The position numbers and the translations under genes are program-made. From NCBI GenBank assembly GCA_025200525.1, contig CM045770.1, positions 83,323,647 to 83,387,646 of the forward strand: DNA of 64,000 nt, given 5' to 3'. This document shows positions 46,360-59,241 of the stretch, piece after piece. The DNA comes from Camellia lanceoleosa (taxonomy: Eukaryota > Streptophyta > Magnoliopsida > Ericales > Theaceae). Position 1 is the stretch's first letter. Each line of letters opens with the position of its first letter. The notes under the pieces were generated by a model that was not told where the DNA came from, did not search any database, and saw only the letters and a program-made list of their open reading frames with translations.

Positions 46360-48293
46360 TCAATTGTTTGATTCTGCCTTTTGGGACACGTGTGTTCTAG
46401 ATTTACGCTTTTGCGTACAAAGGTCTTTCAGAAATTTGGTATAGGAGGGTACTTGCTTAATCGTCTCCAACATGGGGAGGTTGATTTTTACCTGTTTAAA
46501 GACCTCCATCATTGCTTCCATAGATGCCGCCTTTTTATTAAAAGGGGACAGTGTATCAAGGCATTGGGGAAAGGGTGCCTTAGGCACATACGGTGCCTTG
46601 GGCTCAAGTGAAGTGCTAGGGACTAAGTCATTCATCTTAAATGTTTCCCCCTCACCCTTGCTCTCACTGGGTGTACCACCGTGGTCACCCTTCTTAACTC
46701 TAGTTGCATCAGACGCAACTGATTGAGGCTCTAACTCCCTCACACTTCTCAAAGTAATCACCGCTTGCACCTGCTCATGGTGCTTTCCATTTCTATCCAA
46801 ACTCTCTGCCCCGTATTGTCCCTTAGGGTTGGCCATAGTTTGACTTGGTAATTTTCCCCCCTCCCTTCGATTCATGTTGTTAGCCATTTGACCTAATTGG
46901 GCCTTTAGCTTGACAATAGAGTGAGTGTGGGAGTGAACTATCGGTGCTAACCCCTTAAGTTCTGAGAGAACTTCCAACACCTGAGTCTCAAAGGCAGAGT
47001 TGCCCTGAGGAACAGGCGGGGGTTGTGATTGCCGGTACGGTTGTGGGGGTCGATAAGGTTGCGGTGGTCGGTAGGATGATTGGTTGGCAAAATTATTAAA
47101 ATTCTGCCTTGGTGGTGGAGGATTGTAAGAAGTGCCTTGTGAAGGGGGTCTCCATGAAAAATTAGGGTGATTTCTCCATCCCGGATTGTATGTGTTGGAG
47201 TATGGATCATTACCTGGGTTGGAGAATCCTTGTGCCGCATTCACATGCTCTTGGACTAACTCCGGAAATTTTGATGCTGAAGGGCACTCACTCAAGTCAT
47301 GAACAGGGCTCGCACATATAACACATGCCTCGTGAAATGGAGGCTGATCTTGCTGGGTAGGGGCACGTCTCGCAGCTAATAATTGGTTCATTTTGTGGGA
47401 TAGTGCCTCTACTTGTTGGGCTAACTCTAGGTTTTGCCCGACCTCATAAGTGCCCCCTCTTTCGGGGCTCCAACTACTGGTTGCCAGACTTGCCGGGCTG
47501 CGGAGGCATAGTGAAGGGAATTATTACTTAGGTTTTCAAACAATTGTCATGTCTTGGCATCATTTTTGGATATGAATGTCCCATCACAAGATGAGTCCAC
47601 CATTTGGCGGTGTGGCTCAGTTAAGTCATAATAAAATGTTTGAACAAGTTGCCAATCAGGCACTTGGTGGTGGGGACACTGTTGGAGAAGGTCTTCAAGT
47701 CTTTCCCACGTTTCATGGAATTGCTTGCCATCCATTTGAGCAAAGTTTGTGATGGCTTGCCTAAGTTGGTTGGTTTTACCTATGGAAAAGTACTTCTCCA
47801 AGAACCGTTGTTGTAATTGGTCCCAAGTTGTGATTGAATTAGCAAGTAAGAAATTTAGCCAGTGTTTGGCTTTATCCTTTAATGAGAATGGAAACAATCG
47901 CAAAATTAAGGCCTTATTTGTGAAATTCTGGATCCTCACTGTCGAGAAAATTTCCAGAAATTCATTCAAATATTTGTAAGGATCATCATGAGTTAGTCCA
48001 TGGAATGATGAGAGTATTTGTATGGTGCTGGACTTAATCTCATAATGAGCAGTAGTGATATTGGATAATTGGATGCATGATGGTGATGTATATGCAGTGG
48101 GTGTGAAATAATCCTTAAGGGTCCGGTTAGGCACATTCGGGACGTCAGGATCTGCCATCTCTAACGGCTTAATGTATGAATATGAATACTCAAGCCTAGG
48201 AACATGGGCAGAGGTCCTAAGTCTCCTAAGAGTCCTTTCTAGTTTAAGGTCCAAACTCCACAATTCAGGGCGACAAGAACGGCGCTCGTGCAT
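46360..48293 (-). pseudogene. Athila-type gag (nearly full, one break)
   Basis: The frame starts MHERRSC at 48293 and reads KLERTLRRLRTSAH, then RTLKDYFTPTAYTSPSCIQL, FHGLTHDDPYKYLNEFLEIF, LRLFPFSLKDKAKHWLNFL, FLEKYFSIGKTNQLRQAI and CDGTFISKNDA. This is the capsid part and is open to about 47547. A stop interrupts it, and the frame resumes at 47391. A CCHC-like knuckle (CVICASPVHDLSECP) follows, then GWRNHPNFSW, a proline/glutamine-rich region and the C-terminal LPMLETIKQVPSYTKFLKDL and CTQKRK. Such capsid order and the GWRNHPNFSW word are typical of Athila. The end beyond KAESNN does not continue into protease, so the element was cut there. Confidence 0.88.
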
Positions 48294-48684
48294 ACATTAC
48301 CCACACACACACAAAAAGTTCCGATTCTGTGAACTAAGTTATGAAAGCAAAATACCAAAGGGAGAAATACTCACAGCGGTTTAACAAAAACGCTTTACTC
48401 GTCTTGCGGGTGCTTGACGTGTAAACATTGTCTCCAACCTCTAATTGAGCTTTGTCTTTCTTTTTAGCACTTTGGTGCTTTATTTGCGAGTGTTTACTTC
48501 TGTTTACACACTTTAGTGCTGCGGTTTTTTTATTTCTATTTTAAAGCTCGGTTGCGCTCTGCTTATACTTCGGTGATAGCTCCAATTTTAAACGCTCTGC
48601 ACACTTAGCAACACGAAAGCATAAAATCCTAAACTAAAAATTAAAATAAGAATGTAACTTTAAATTAATTAATTCCACCAGAAG

Positions 48685-48705
48685 TCCCCGGCAACGGCGC
48701 CAAAA
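48685..48705 (-). other. primer binding site of the Athila-type element
   Basis: On the minus strand, TTTTGGCGCCGTTGCCGGGG. The core TGGCGCCGTTGCCGGGG is the usual Athila primer site, attributed to tRNA-Asp. It follows the LTR end CCATCA by a few bases. Confidence 0.85.
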
Positions 48706-48707
48706 TT

Positions 48708-49740
48708 TGATGGGTCGTTGAACACACCAAAATTAAACACTAAACTACACCAAATTCTTTTAGAATAATGGCAAGTCCAGGTATTGATCCATAAGGACAA
48801 TTGTAAAATAAACTAATTTAATTGATAAGTTCCTAAATTAATTTTGATGAAAAAAATGATTGATCATAACCTAATTTAATAACGAATAAATTAAACTAAA
48901 TAATTAAATTATCAATTATAACTGAAAATGGATTTACTGAATTGGGGAAAAACCTAGGGCAAAGAGTCCACCACTAGTTACGTAAATAAAGTTTTCAAAT
49001 TGAAAACAATTATGTTGTGGTTCGAACGAAATAATGCTTTGTAACTACAAGTTCCAAGCTTTTAACAAGAAAATCATCACGTTCAATGTACAAGCACGAA
49101 CCATATCAAGTAGCACGAATCGTTCACTCTAAACTAAGGTAATGATACGACTCGTCTCTCGTAGTATGATTCGTCTCATACCTTGAATGTGAAAGAATAG
49201 AAAACTCTTGTATGGAAAACATTCAACAATCACAGAAAGTCGAAATATTTGAAGAAATAATGAAAAATATATATATGAAATTTCTAAAATACCATACAAG
49301 TGTTTAAACCTTTACATAATTGAAAATTCAAAAAGAAAAACCTATTACATGGTTAGGGTTTCATCAAAACCCTAGAAAAGGAGACTAGCCACTCATGGAG
49401 GAGTGGAAGGAGGTAGATGAAGAAGAAGCCACCATGAGAGACATGCTTGAAGCTTCAAGTTTCTTTCTTTCCCAAACCCTACCCTCTTTCTTTTGCAAAA
49501 ACCAGTTCAGAACCCTAATCCAGCCTTTTTCTTGCCTATTTATACTTCTAGTGTCTTTCCAAACAGGTTTAAAACATCTGGCACGTTTTCCCCTAAAAAA
49601 TCAACGCACGTGCGGGAAAGTCAACTTTCTCGAAATTCTGTCTTTTTGCTCATTTTATACTCCGACTATGTATAACCTGATTGACATTCAACACACATAA
49701 AGTATACAGTTTGACAGTTAAGTGAAGTTAAGAGATCCCA
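48708..49740 (-). repeat. 5' LTR of the Athila-type element (boundary approximate)
   Basis: On the minus strand it would run TGGGATCTC ... CCATCA. The inner end is fixed by the primer site; the outer end was chosen only because TG occurs there. No second LTR is present for comparison. A short plus-strand frame inside it is accidental. Confidence 0.55.
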
Positions 49741-50094
49741 ATTAACGGCCTCAATGATGTACAATTCGGCTTTAATTAGTAATTTTTTGACTTTTAATCA
49801 ATTTTTTAGTTTTTTTAGACAAATGATTTAGGAAGTTAGTAAAAAATTGTTTTTAACTTTTTTGATTAATATTTATTTATGATGTCAAATCACAATAAAA
49901 TGACCAAACTACCCCAATTAATTTAAAATATTTACAACTTCACTCATGTAACACATTTTGACTCGTAGAATTGTAATTTCACCAATAGGTAAAAACCAAC
50001 TTCCCAAATGAAAAAAAAAATGCAAAAAAGCCAACTTTTGACTTTTGCTACAAACCAAAAAAAGTGGCTAAAAGCCAACTTCCCAAAATAGCTT
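49741..50094. repeat. MITE-like unit at the inner end of the right arm
   Basis: Ends rich in GGAAGTTAG and CCAACTTCCCAAAATAGC, with mirrored AAAAGTCAAAAG words. It resembles family A in style. It sits exactly where similarity to the left arm ends, so it may hide the true breakpoint. Confidence 0.45.
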
Positions 50095-53000
50095 ATAATT
50101 TGAATGAATAAGGATTATTTAAAATGATTTAAATAAATATATATTTATTTATTTTTTATAAAAAAATATTTCTTCCGCCTTAAAATAATAATTCTTATTG
50201 GAAATTTAATTTCTTTTAGTAATATAATTATTACATTTTAAAAATATTAACTTTTCAAAATTATCCTTTGACAATATATTTTTTAAAAAATAGCAATTGT
50301 CATGATTGTAATTTTTGTGTTGTTAACAAATTTAAAAAAATGACAAAATAAGAAATTTATATTATTTTAATCCTTAATTTTTGAAAATAGAAATTAATTT
50401 TTAAAAAATATTTTCAAAAGAGGCCTCATCTGAATAGTTTCTTTTGGGTTCGTTTGGGAAGTTAGTTAACTTTTTGGTTTTTTGACTTTTTTAATCTGGG
50501 GCCAAAAAATCTTGTTTGGGATGAGTTTTTTCCGACTTTTTTGACTTTTGTAAGAGAAAGAATGTAATGATTATGAGTTAGATATAATGTTTTGTCTTAT
50601 TAAACTAATTTTTTTTTTTTTTTTTATAATTATTTTAGCCAAAAAAACTCCAAACCTAAATTTCCAAACGAACTCTTTATATGATCATTACATGGTAGAG
50701 AAAAAGGAAAAAAAATTGATTCGATAATCATAATTTTTTATGTAATAATATTTATCTTTAAAAAAATGAACAGTATGAGCTTGTTTGGGAAGTAGGTTGG
50801 CTTTTTGAATTTTTAACTATTTTAGCCTGGGTTAATAAGCCTCGGGCTAAAAAGTCACGTGTGGGATAGATTTTTTTGACTTTTTTGACTTTTTGTGAGA
50901 GAAAGAATGTAATGATTATGAATTTGATGTGAAATTTTTTTTTATTAGGCAAAGAAACCTATTTTATCTTTTGTGACTAAAATAACCCCAAACCCAACCC
51001 AACCCAACCCAACCCAACCCAAGTTGCCAAACGAAAACTCTATTTAAAAAATATATTCGTTATTTTTTTTATAGACAAACATAATAAAATAAAAATATTA
51101 TAATTATTGAATTAACTTATTTACAAATAATAAACATAAAATAAATTATTTAAATTATTAAAATGAGTGACTGTTAATAATTCTACAACTACATGTAAAA
51201 ATTTGGAAAAAAATTTAATTCAGTGTATATTTAAAGAAAAATACAAATAAGTGGTACGGTTCATATATATTAATAATTAATGTTACATAATTTGTCATGA
51301 ATTAGTAATAATTTTAATAATTAAAATTATAAATATTTTCTTGAATTTACAAATATTTTGAAAAGAGATCACTAATTTACAATTTAGTTTCAGAATTTTA
51401 GTAGAAGTACGTGTAGATATCATTGTTTATACGAAAAGCACACCGCCAAATCTTTTGCTTGGGAAGCACGGTGCTGTGCTTCCCTTCAAGGTGTATATCT
51501 CCATTTCAGATAAAGAGAAGGCGGTGTCCTCAAAAACTGGTATTTTCTCTCTCAAAGGCAGAGAGAACTCCCAGTTGAATTGATGAATGTACTGTTTGTC
51601 GGAATTTTTAATTTTATTAATTTATTTGACCGGTTATTAACATTATTCACCATATTTGTTTCTAATTTTTTTAAAATATTTTTCAAAGAATTTGAAAAAA
51701 TGGTTAATTACTTTTTTAAAACAAAAGACTATGGCCTATTTTGAAAAAAATGATTAAAAATTATTTTTTTGATTTTTTTAAAATAATGTATAAAAAATAT
51801 AAGAGATAATCTAACTCAAAATAGATTAAAAATCGACTTTTGACTTTTAACTAAATTCCTAAAAGAGGCCTATAGTACACATGCTTTGAGACATAATTAC
51901 ACTTTATAATTAAAAAAATTAATATAATTTTATAATTTCATAACTCATAATTAAAATATCATTATAACTATATAAAAAATAATAATAACCAAAAAAAGAG
52001 ACATAATTAGAGGTATATATGATATACCCCTTTCAACGGGTGTGTATAGTAAGATTTCCTTAGTTTTTAAACATTTCGGCTAGGTTTGACATCCTCTAAA
52101 AAAATTAAAAAGTCATTATCCTATTAAAGTTACATTATCTTATTTAAGTCACATCACCTCTGTATCACATTACTTCAAATCCAACCCATAGTTTATAAAA
52201 AGTCAAAAAATGTACTTATTTAGAACATCCCAAACAATTCCTACAAGGGGTTCGTTTGGGATGTGGGTTGACTTTTTGACATTTTGATTTTTTTAGTCTA
52301 GGGCTAAAAAGTCTCGTTTGGGATGAGTTTTTTTTTTTTTACTTTTGTGAGAGAAAAAATGAAATAATTATAATTTAGATGTGAAATTATCTTATTGACT
52401 TTTTAATCTATATTATTTTTTTGTGACTATTTTAGCTCTGTAGCATTATGCCAAATGAGTGCAAAGATTTTATTATTGTAATTATTTTTTTGTTTTTGTT
52501 TTTTAAAAAAAGATGTGTAAAAAAATAAAAATGTGATGTGATCTAAAAAAATCAACAAGTTAAAAAATTGACCTTTAATCCAATCGCCAAAATAGACCTA
52601 TGTAATGATTAAATATCTTATGGTTTTTATCTATAAAAAACCTGTCCTCCTAAACATTTGAGACTATGGCTGAGCAACGGATATTCTGATCTGTCCAAAT
52701 TGACCGAACCAATCTGCCACATTTTGGACAGATTTATGATGACGAGCGGACGATTGCGAATTGATTTTTTTCAATCCGTCTAGTTTTGGACGGATGACAG
52801 ATTTGAGGTTATTTTGGCCGCAACCAAACCGCCACATTGCGAGCATCTCTAGAAATTTGTAAAACTTTCTGTTTTCAATTTATTTAGATATTTTGTTTGT
52901 ATTTTCAATTGAAAAAGAGTTTAGATATTCTGTTGTGTTTTCAATTTAGAAATCTTTTTATCAAATAGCAAGTATTGATATTTGATATTTTTGTGTGAAA

Positions 53001-53502
53001 AAAATAAGATTTAATTTTGTCATTTTTTAAAAAATCAAACTAAATAGTTTTTGGATTAAAAAAAAAAAGAGTAATGAAATAGTTTTGATAATGCATAGTT
53101 TTCTTATATGTATTTATTATTGGTATTTGACAATTTACTTGATAATTTTTTTGATTATGTTTAGAGAGTTTGATTGTTATCAAAAAAAAAAAAAAAAAAA
53201 AATGTTGACAAATTATTGTATTATGTTTAAAATTTATCAAAGTTTAACCCGCTAAATCGATTTGCATCCATCATGTCTGCTCAATCCAAAGAGAGCGGAT
53301 GAGGATTGATTTTTTCCAATCCGCCAATCCATGCATTTAATAGCGATTAAAAGTTCTCCGACCATAACTAAACTGTGAACACCCCTATTTGAGGCATAAG
53401 ACACACACAAGTATATACATGAGTGTGAGATATTTAGGGCTCGGGCTCTTTTAGAAAGTGGGTTAATAGTTATTTCCCACTTTTTAACCCATTTTGGATT
53501 AT
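50095..53502. other. MITE-rich flank of the right arm
   Basis: Counterpart of 18756-22572. It holds family A units at about 50445-50680, 50780-51045 (with CCCAA repeats) and 52245-52450, the hairpin region at 51430-51585, and a family B unit at about 52080-52240. No gene is seen. It is about 400 bp shorter than the left flank, so it has lost some sequence or the left has gained some. Confidence 0.7.
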
Positions 53503-53507
53503 ACCAT

Positions 53508-54260
53508 TGTTGGTTTTTTTGGCTTTTGAATGTTAGTATTGTAATTTTAAGCGTGCCAGCAAAGATTAATCAGTCCTTACAGAAGATTAATTACCAACCA
53601 ATTATTAGACGATTGTATTTTAGTTCTTTCAACCTCAATGAAGAGAGCTTTTACTGGTGGTTTGTTTAGGAGAATTTAGTAAATAACAACCAAGTGAAGA
53701 ATAATTTCAAAATGTCATTAAGTAAAATGAAAAACTTACAATGATCTGACCCAGCCTCGTAGAGGTTTACAGTAACAAGCTATTTGAAGCTACTCCTATG
53801 AATGAAGTGCAGTATGGGAATTTGAAGTACAGAAATGTAAAGAACTGTAAAAACTGGGAGGGAAAATAAAGTAAATAAAACTGATTTTTTGATTTGAGTC
53901 AGGATCCTTTTTCTGGGCCATTCTCTGCTATTTATACTTCTCAATAATAACCGTCAAAGTGGGCTTTTAACTATCAAAATGTCCCTCCATGAATGCTGAA
54001 CATGCTCTCTCATAGCCAGTCCCACTACGTCATATTTGCAGTTAGGCTTCCCTCCTGATTTTGAATTTGAACCTTGTGAGTAACCGTTAGGCCACGTCAC
54101 CTTATATCCCTCGATCATTCCAGTGCTATGCAGACTCATTATTACCAATATGGGCTGACACGTGTTTTACTATGGTTGGCAATTTGTATTAACTCCCCAA
54201 ATTGCCCTTTTCATGCTACGTGTTGAATTGTGATTGGCTTATACAAATTATACAGCCAAC
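53508..54260 (-). repeat. 3' LTR of the right Tat copy
   Basis: In the plus direction it starts TGTTGGTTTTTTTGGC and ends ACAGCCAA. On the minus strand the polypurine run GCGAGGGG joins TTGG directly: compared with the left copy, the five bases TAATG, including the LTR's first two bases, are missing. It matches both left LTRs and often agrees with the 5' one where the two left LTRs differ. Confidence 0.88.
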
Positions 54261-54439
54261 CCCTCGCACTAATATACACAATACTTGGTGATATTAGTGG
54301 ATCAAAACACTTTATCCACGTCCTAGGACGTGCATGGGCTTTGCATCTTCTTAGAACTGCAACCGACTGCATTAAATTCTTTTATACACCTTGAACATTT
54401 CCCATTATCTGAGCATTCGAAAAGATAGATATAGTTCGC

Positions 54440-55737
54440 ATGGCCAAACAAACCTTCCTTGACATAGATCAAGCATACAAAGAGTTATTAGATAATGATG
54501 TTCGCTCTCAAAAGAATTTTCATGCATTTATTAGCCACACCTATCTATCTCTATTTACTCAAGTCATGGAAGCTTTTGCAAATCATCAACCTTTGGATCA
54601 TGAACCAATTTTCCACAATTCTTTAGTCCAAGACTTTGCAAAAATGGATATTGGAAGCTCTTCTTCTGCCACAAAATCTTTTGCGTAGGATGAGGCTGCG
54701 GCTTCCTCTTCTTCTTCCAAAGCTTCTGGCTGGGGAAGCTGGCTAGAACCTAAGGAATCCAAGCTAAGAGAGTGAATTAACCATCGATTCGTCGAATTAG
54801 CTGATCCTCTGTCTTTCCCTCATTTTACTTGGAGCTCTGTGGTTTACCCCTATGTATCCATCGATTGCCGACGCAGTTTGGAAGACAACTTACTTATAGC
54901 ATGGTACACATCTTCCACGCCTACGAAGATAGTGCGAGCCACTCCTCGTTTAGAGGAAGCACAAGGATAAAACTTGTCATTCTTAGCCCAGAGTGCAAAA
55001 TTTTGCTCTTCTGACTGGCTTGAATGTGTAAATAAGCCATAGTTCCCTTCTTCCTTTGGAATGGATCCTTCTGCCCCTCCACTTCCTCAAAACCCTCACT
55101 GGATGGAAGAATTGAGACTTACTCTCTTTGAGAATCAATTTCTTCCTTCCTACCAACCTCCAGCTCATTCCACTATAGTTGAGCGATATCAAGCTCAACT
55201 TTTGCTTGCAGTTTTTTCTCACTTACCCTTCAATGTTCTTGGAGGTGATGTTCCTCTTAAGAACTTTCGATGGGCTTGTGACATTATGACTCGAGGTCAT
55301 GTCCTCAACCCCATTAATCAAGCAGAATTTCAGATGTTTTTGGATCAACTCCCACTGCTTCTTCATTGGTACCAAACTTCTTTGGCTACCACTCAATCTG
55401 TGGACAAAATCTCAGCCCATTGAATTTACACTCAGTATGAAGCAGAGAACCTTATCAACGAATATAATGACTTCAAGAATAAAGATTCCATATACTGGGA
55501 TGATTTAGATATGGATGAAATGGAACAAGGATTGAAAGAGTTCGAAATAAAAGTTGAATAACTTTTTCATCAAATGAGAGCATATCAGCTACAACAACTT
55601 AGCTTGGAGAGGATAGAGGACAAACTAAAAAAGGAACATAAATTCATTGACCACTGTTGGAACAAATTCCATGATCTTGTTATTTTTTTTATTCCTTATT
55701 TTTATGAAATTGAATTTGTAGCCAAGAAGGCTTTCTA
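54440..55737 (+). pseudogene. antisense gene 1, right copy (unknown function)
   Basis: It starts MAKQTFLDIDQAYKELL and ends EFVAKKAF plus stop at about 55737, with AATAAA at about 55757. Between them: HFTWSSVVYPYVSIDC, then MDPSAPPLPQNPHWMEELRL at 55061, NVLGGDVPLKNFRWACDIM, FLDQLPLLLHWYQTSL and a helical acidic end (DDLDMDEMEQGLKEFEIK). About 430 codons in total, broken by a few stops (for example after KSFA, SAH and KVE). No domain is recognised. It is better preserved than the left copy. The nearby polyadenylation-like signal in this orientation supports its being a real transcription unit rather than an accidental frame. Confidence 0.68.
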
Positions 55738-56638
55738 ATGTAATTACTTTCATATTAATAAAGCTAAGTTTTCCTTCCTTTATTCGGCATGGTCTGATTT
55801 TATTCTATTCGCCTAAAGCAAACAAAATCAGAGCTTCGAATTTACCAATTTTGTCATTCGAAACCTAATTTGAACATTTCCAATGGAATACTAGAAACCT
55901 AATTTGAATTTCCCCAACATATGGCGTGTAATTGACAATCTTTGCCTTAGGCCTTCTCATTCCAATCATATGGTTAACACAATCAACAATTTTGAATTAA
56001 CTATTTTGTTTTAAAAAATAACGTCAAGTATGGAAACTTCATTTAGGGATTGCACTGTTTTATTCTAAAAGAATGAGTCCTTTTGTGTTCTTTACTGCTT
56101 AACCAAATATTGGTTTTTTGCCACTTCGAAGTCTAGAACAAACAAATTATAGCTGCAGAGTATTTCAAATTTTACTTCGAAGGATTTTATTTTCAACAAG
56201 AAACCTAAAAGCAAGTCTTCAATCCCCTTGAAGTAAACAAACACCTGAGAATTCTTGTACTCTTAGGTATGAAATATGCTTCAAAGTCAACTTCTTGTTT
56301 TTGAAGTCCTAGTTGGATGTTTGTCACTTGGCTTTGGAGCCAAAGTTGGGCTTTGAAGCCAAATATTTGATTTTGAAGCCAATATAAGTGTTTGAGATAC
56401 GTTTCCCTCCCAAATTATCACTATTGAGAGAAACTCTTCGCATCCGTACCTTCAGTACTTCTTTATGAATTCTATCTATTTAAAATGATTGGGCATTTTT
56501 CAGACAGAAAGGTTTAAAAACCCTTTCCTTTCGTGCTTTTAATTTACTTGCCCATCCAACACACAAGCCCTTCATCTCTATTGACTTCTCCTCTCCTTTA
56601 CCTTCTTTCTCAACTTCGTCTTCTGAAAACTTCTGTCA
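55738..56638. other. spacer between the antisense genes, right copy
   Basis: Counterpart of 15614-16524. TTCGAA sites are fewer (about 55832, 55857, 56125, 56176); several others have become TTTGAA or TTCAAA, the expected product of CpG decay. No gene is seen. Confidence 0.5.
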
Positions 56639-58769
56639 ATGGCTTCTTCCTCCTCGAAGATACCAGTCGTGGAGCGTGTGAATCCATCCGTAGCCTTAAA
56701 AATGATCAATGTTGAAGAGTGTGAGAAATACAAAGCTGGTGAGAAAAGTGCTATTGATGGGTGTATTTTCATTCCCTGTCGCCATGAGCAACAAGAATAT
56801 GTTCTTGGCCCTATTTTCAAAGAGGTCCCTACTCAGCTTCCAGCTCTATACCCGCGTTTGGAGGACCGTTGTCTCCTTTATGAAGGCGGTCTTGATTGGG
56901 GAAGCTAGAGAGTAAACTGACCCCATCGCTGCTGGCCCACAGTAAGACCAAAATGGGAGGAATGGTATGATCGGGTCATCCCTGCTAGAACACTGGATCT
57001 CTAGGAACTTTGCCTCTTCGACGCCATTCAACTATCCAAGTTTACCATTTCGGAGGACCCATTTTTAATACCTGCTGCTCTTCATTTTTGGAATTCTGCT
57101 TTTAATTTCTTCCAATTTAGATGTGGTACGATGGCTCCTACTGTCCTTGACATCTGCTATCTGTTAGGGTTATCTCCTATTGGCACTCCCTTTGGTCCAG
57201 ACTACCCTGACCTTAGCATCCCTTTTTTTCTTCCCCCTCTGAACTCATCTTATAGCGACTTTGTCAAAGCTGAGAACAAAAAGGAAGGCCCTGTGACTGA
57301 TAGGGAATTCTTTTCCTTTTTATTGTATTGGCTTTACAAATTCTTCTTCTGCACTTCTTCTCAGAGGATTATGCCTGAGTTTGCCCCTCTTGCTAAAGCC
57401 TTTGTTTTGCATAAACAGGTGACCTTAGCTCCATATGTTTTGGGCTATGTCTACAGAGCTTGTTCCATATTTTGTGAAAAACCTATGGATGCCAATCAAG
57501 GAGGCCCATTTTGGATACTCCAACTTTGACTTTTTGCATACTTCACTGATTTGCATTCTAACTATCTAAAATTTTTAATACCAAACCCTACCACTTATGG
57601 CATGAAGTTAGCCAATGTCTCTCTTTATCCTTCCAACTTTGCCTTCTACTTTTCTTTCTTTCACCAACTCTCAGCTTTCCCTTCTTCTCACACTTTCTTT
57701 TGCCCTATCGAAGCCAATATTGGCCCAGCCTGGTTGAGGACCTTTTTGAACGATAGGTCCTGCTCCAGGCCTTAGCACAAAAGTATGTGGGCTTCTATTT
57801 TGATCCCGAGGGAGCTATTCATTGGCACCATGAACTCCAGAGCTCATAAGTGTATCTTTGAGCCCTATTGCCCTGCCCAATTTGCTAGGCAATTTGGACT
57901 CTCTTAAGGGATCCCTATCCCTCTCTGCAGTCAGTCCAACTCAAATCTTGCGAATAGAGAACTGAAAGTTCCCAGATCCAGATTAGAAGAGGCCACCTCC
58001 AAGTTCAACCAAGACTTGATTGATTTTGAATACTTACCATTCATTCCCCAAAACAACACACTGAAAAGGTACCAGAATTGGTGGATGGCCAATATGGAGG
58101 TGTACTTGGCCATTTCCCCTCAAGATCTACTAGTGGTACTAGATGTGCCTCAAGCCAAGTCTAAAGGGACTGGAGTTGTTACTTCTTCCACTGCTCATGC
58201 TACCCCAACTCTTACCCCTGCTACCAGAAAGTCTGCTCCTACTGCCTTACCTCTTCCTAGAGTCACTCGAGCTCCTTCGAAGAAAGGTATGCACTACTGT
58301 TTCTTTTTTTTTCTCTTTCTTTATGATGCTTTTTTTTTTTTAACTTATAGTTCGGGAGACTCTCCTCAAAGAGTTCAAGCTTTAAATCTCCTTAAGAGCA
58401 AGCAACAATAACAAAGGAAAAGAAAGCTCTTGTTTGATCGTGAAGAGGAGGTACTTGAGGCTCACGTGGGAGAAGAGGAAATAGAGAAAGAGCAGGAGAC
58501 ACCATTAAAAAGAAAGAAGAAAATAACAGTCTCTCTCTCTGATTTCATTGGGGATCTCGTTCATGAAGCATTTGCCAAAGCAATGCAAGTGGAACACTCT
58601 AAAGAGATTATTGTGTTCCAGAGGGCTGAGAAGAGGAGACAATAACAAATGCTTAGGGATGAAGCTACTGCTGCTAATGCACTCCAAAGAGAAACTGTAA
58701 GGAGGCAACAAACTGCTGAACATTATACCCTTCGCAGTTCCCCAACCATTACTACCACTTCTGAAACTA

Positions 58770-58853
58770 GTAATTCCCTTTTGTGTCTCTAGTTTCCTTT
58801 CCCAAGTTTTCGACACTGAAACTTAACATTGTTTCATATTTCTTCTTTTGCAG
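58770..58853 (+). other. intron in antisense gene 2 (right copy)
   Basis: 84 bp, GTAATT donor and CTTCTTTTGCAG acceptor. The unspliced frame ends after SLLCL; the spliced frame runs on as TSETTTTTLSSPSIRTSS. Length and borders equal those of the left copy (13356-13439). Confidence 0.7.
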
Positions 58854-59241
58854 CAACAACTACTCTATCTTCTCCTTCGATAAGGACTTCTTCAGTTTCA
58901 ACTGAAGTTGAAAGACTATTAGAAGCATCCTTAAAAAAGGAAAAAGAAGACTGACACTAAAGTGCCTCTAAGTGTAAAGCCCATTCAGGCAATACTCCCA
59001 TTTCTTGGTTCTACACTTTTCATACCCCTTTTGAGGCAAAACATTTGTATCTCTTTATCATTTGGCTTAACTCCATACCTTTCTCTTTTAACCTTTAACT
59101 CAGCCCAATTTATTCTCTCTGCAATCTTTGCTGCTCCTTCCTATCCTAAGGAGATCCTAGTTATTACTTTATCTCCAGTAATAGCTGATTCCCTCAGAGA
59201 AGATATTGATAGCTCACCAATTCTTTGTCCACCATCACTAT

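Larger units (their letters stand above)
46360..49740 (-). mobile_element. truncated Athila-lineage retrotransposon (LTR, primer site, gag)
   Basis: Read on the minus strand: LTR (about 49740-48708), then the primer site TTTTGGCGCCGTTGCCGGGG, then a leader, then gag. Protease, RT and the other pol domains, as well as the second LTR, are missing. Homology stops at about 46360. Gag sequence and the primer site define the Athila lineage. It lies between the peptide gene and the right duplicated arm. Confidence 0.85.
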
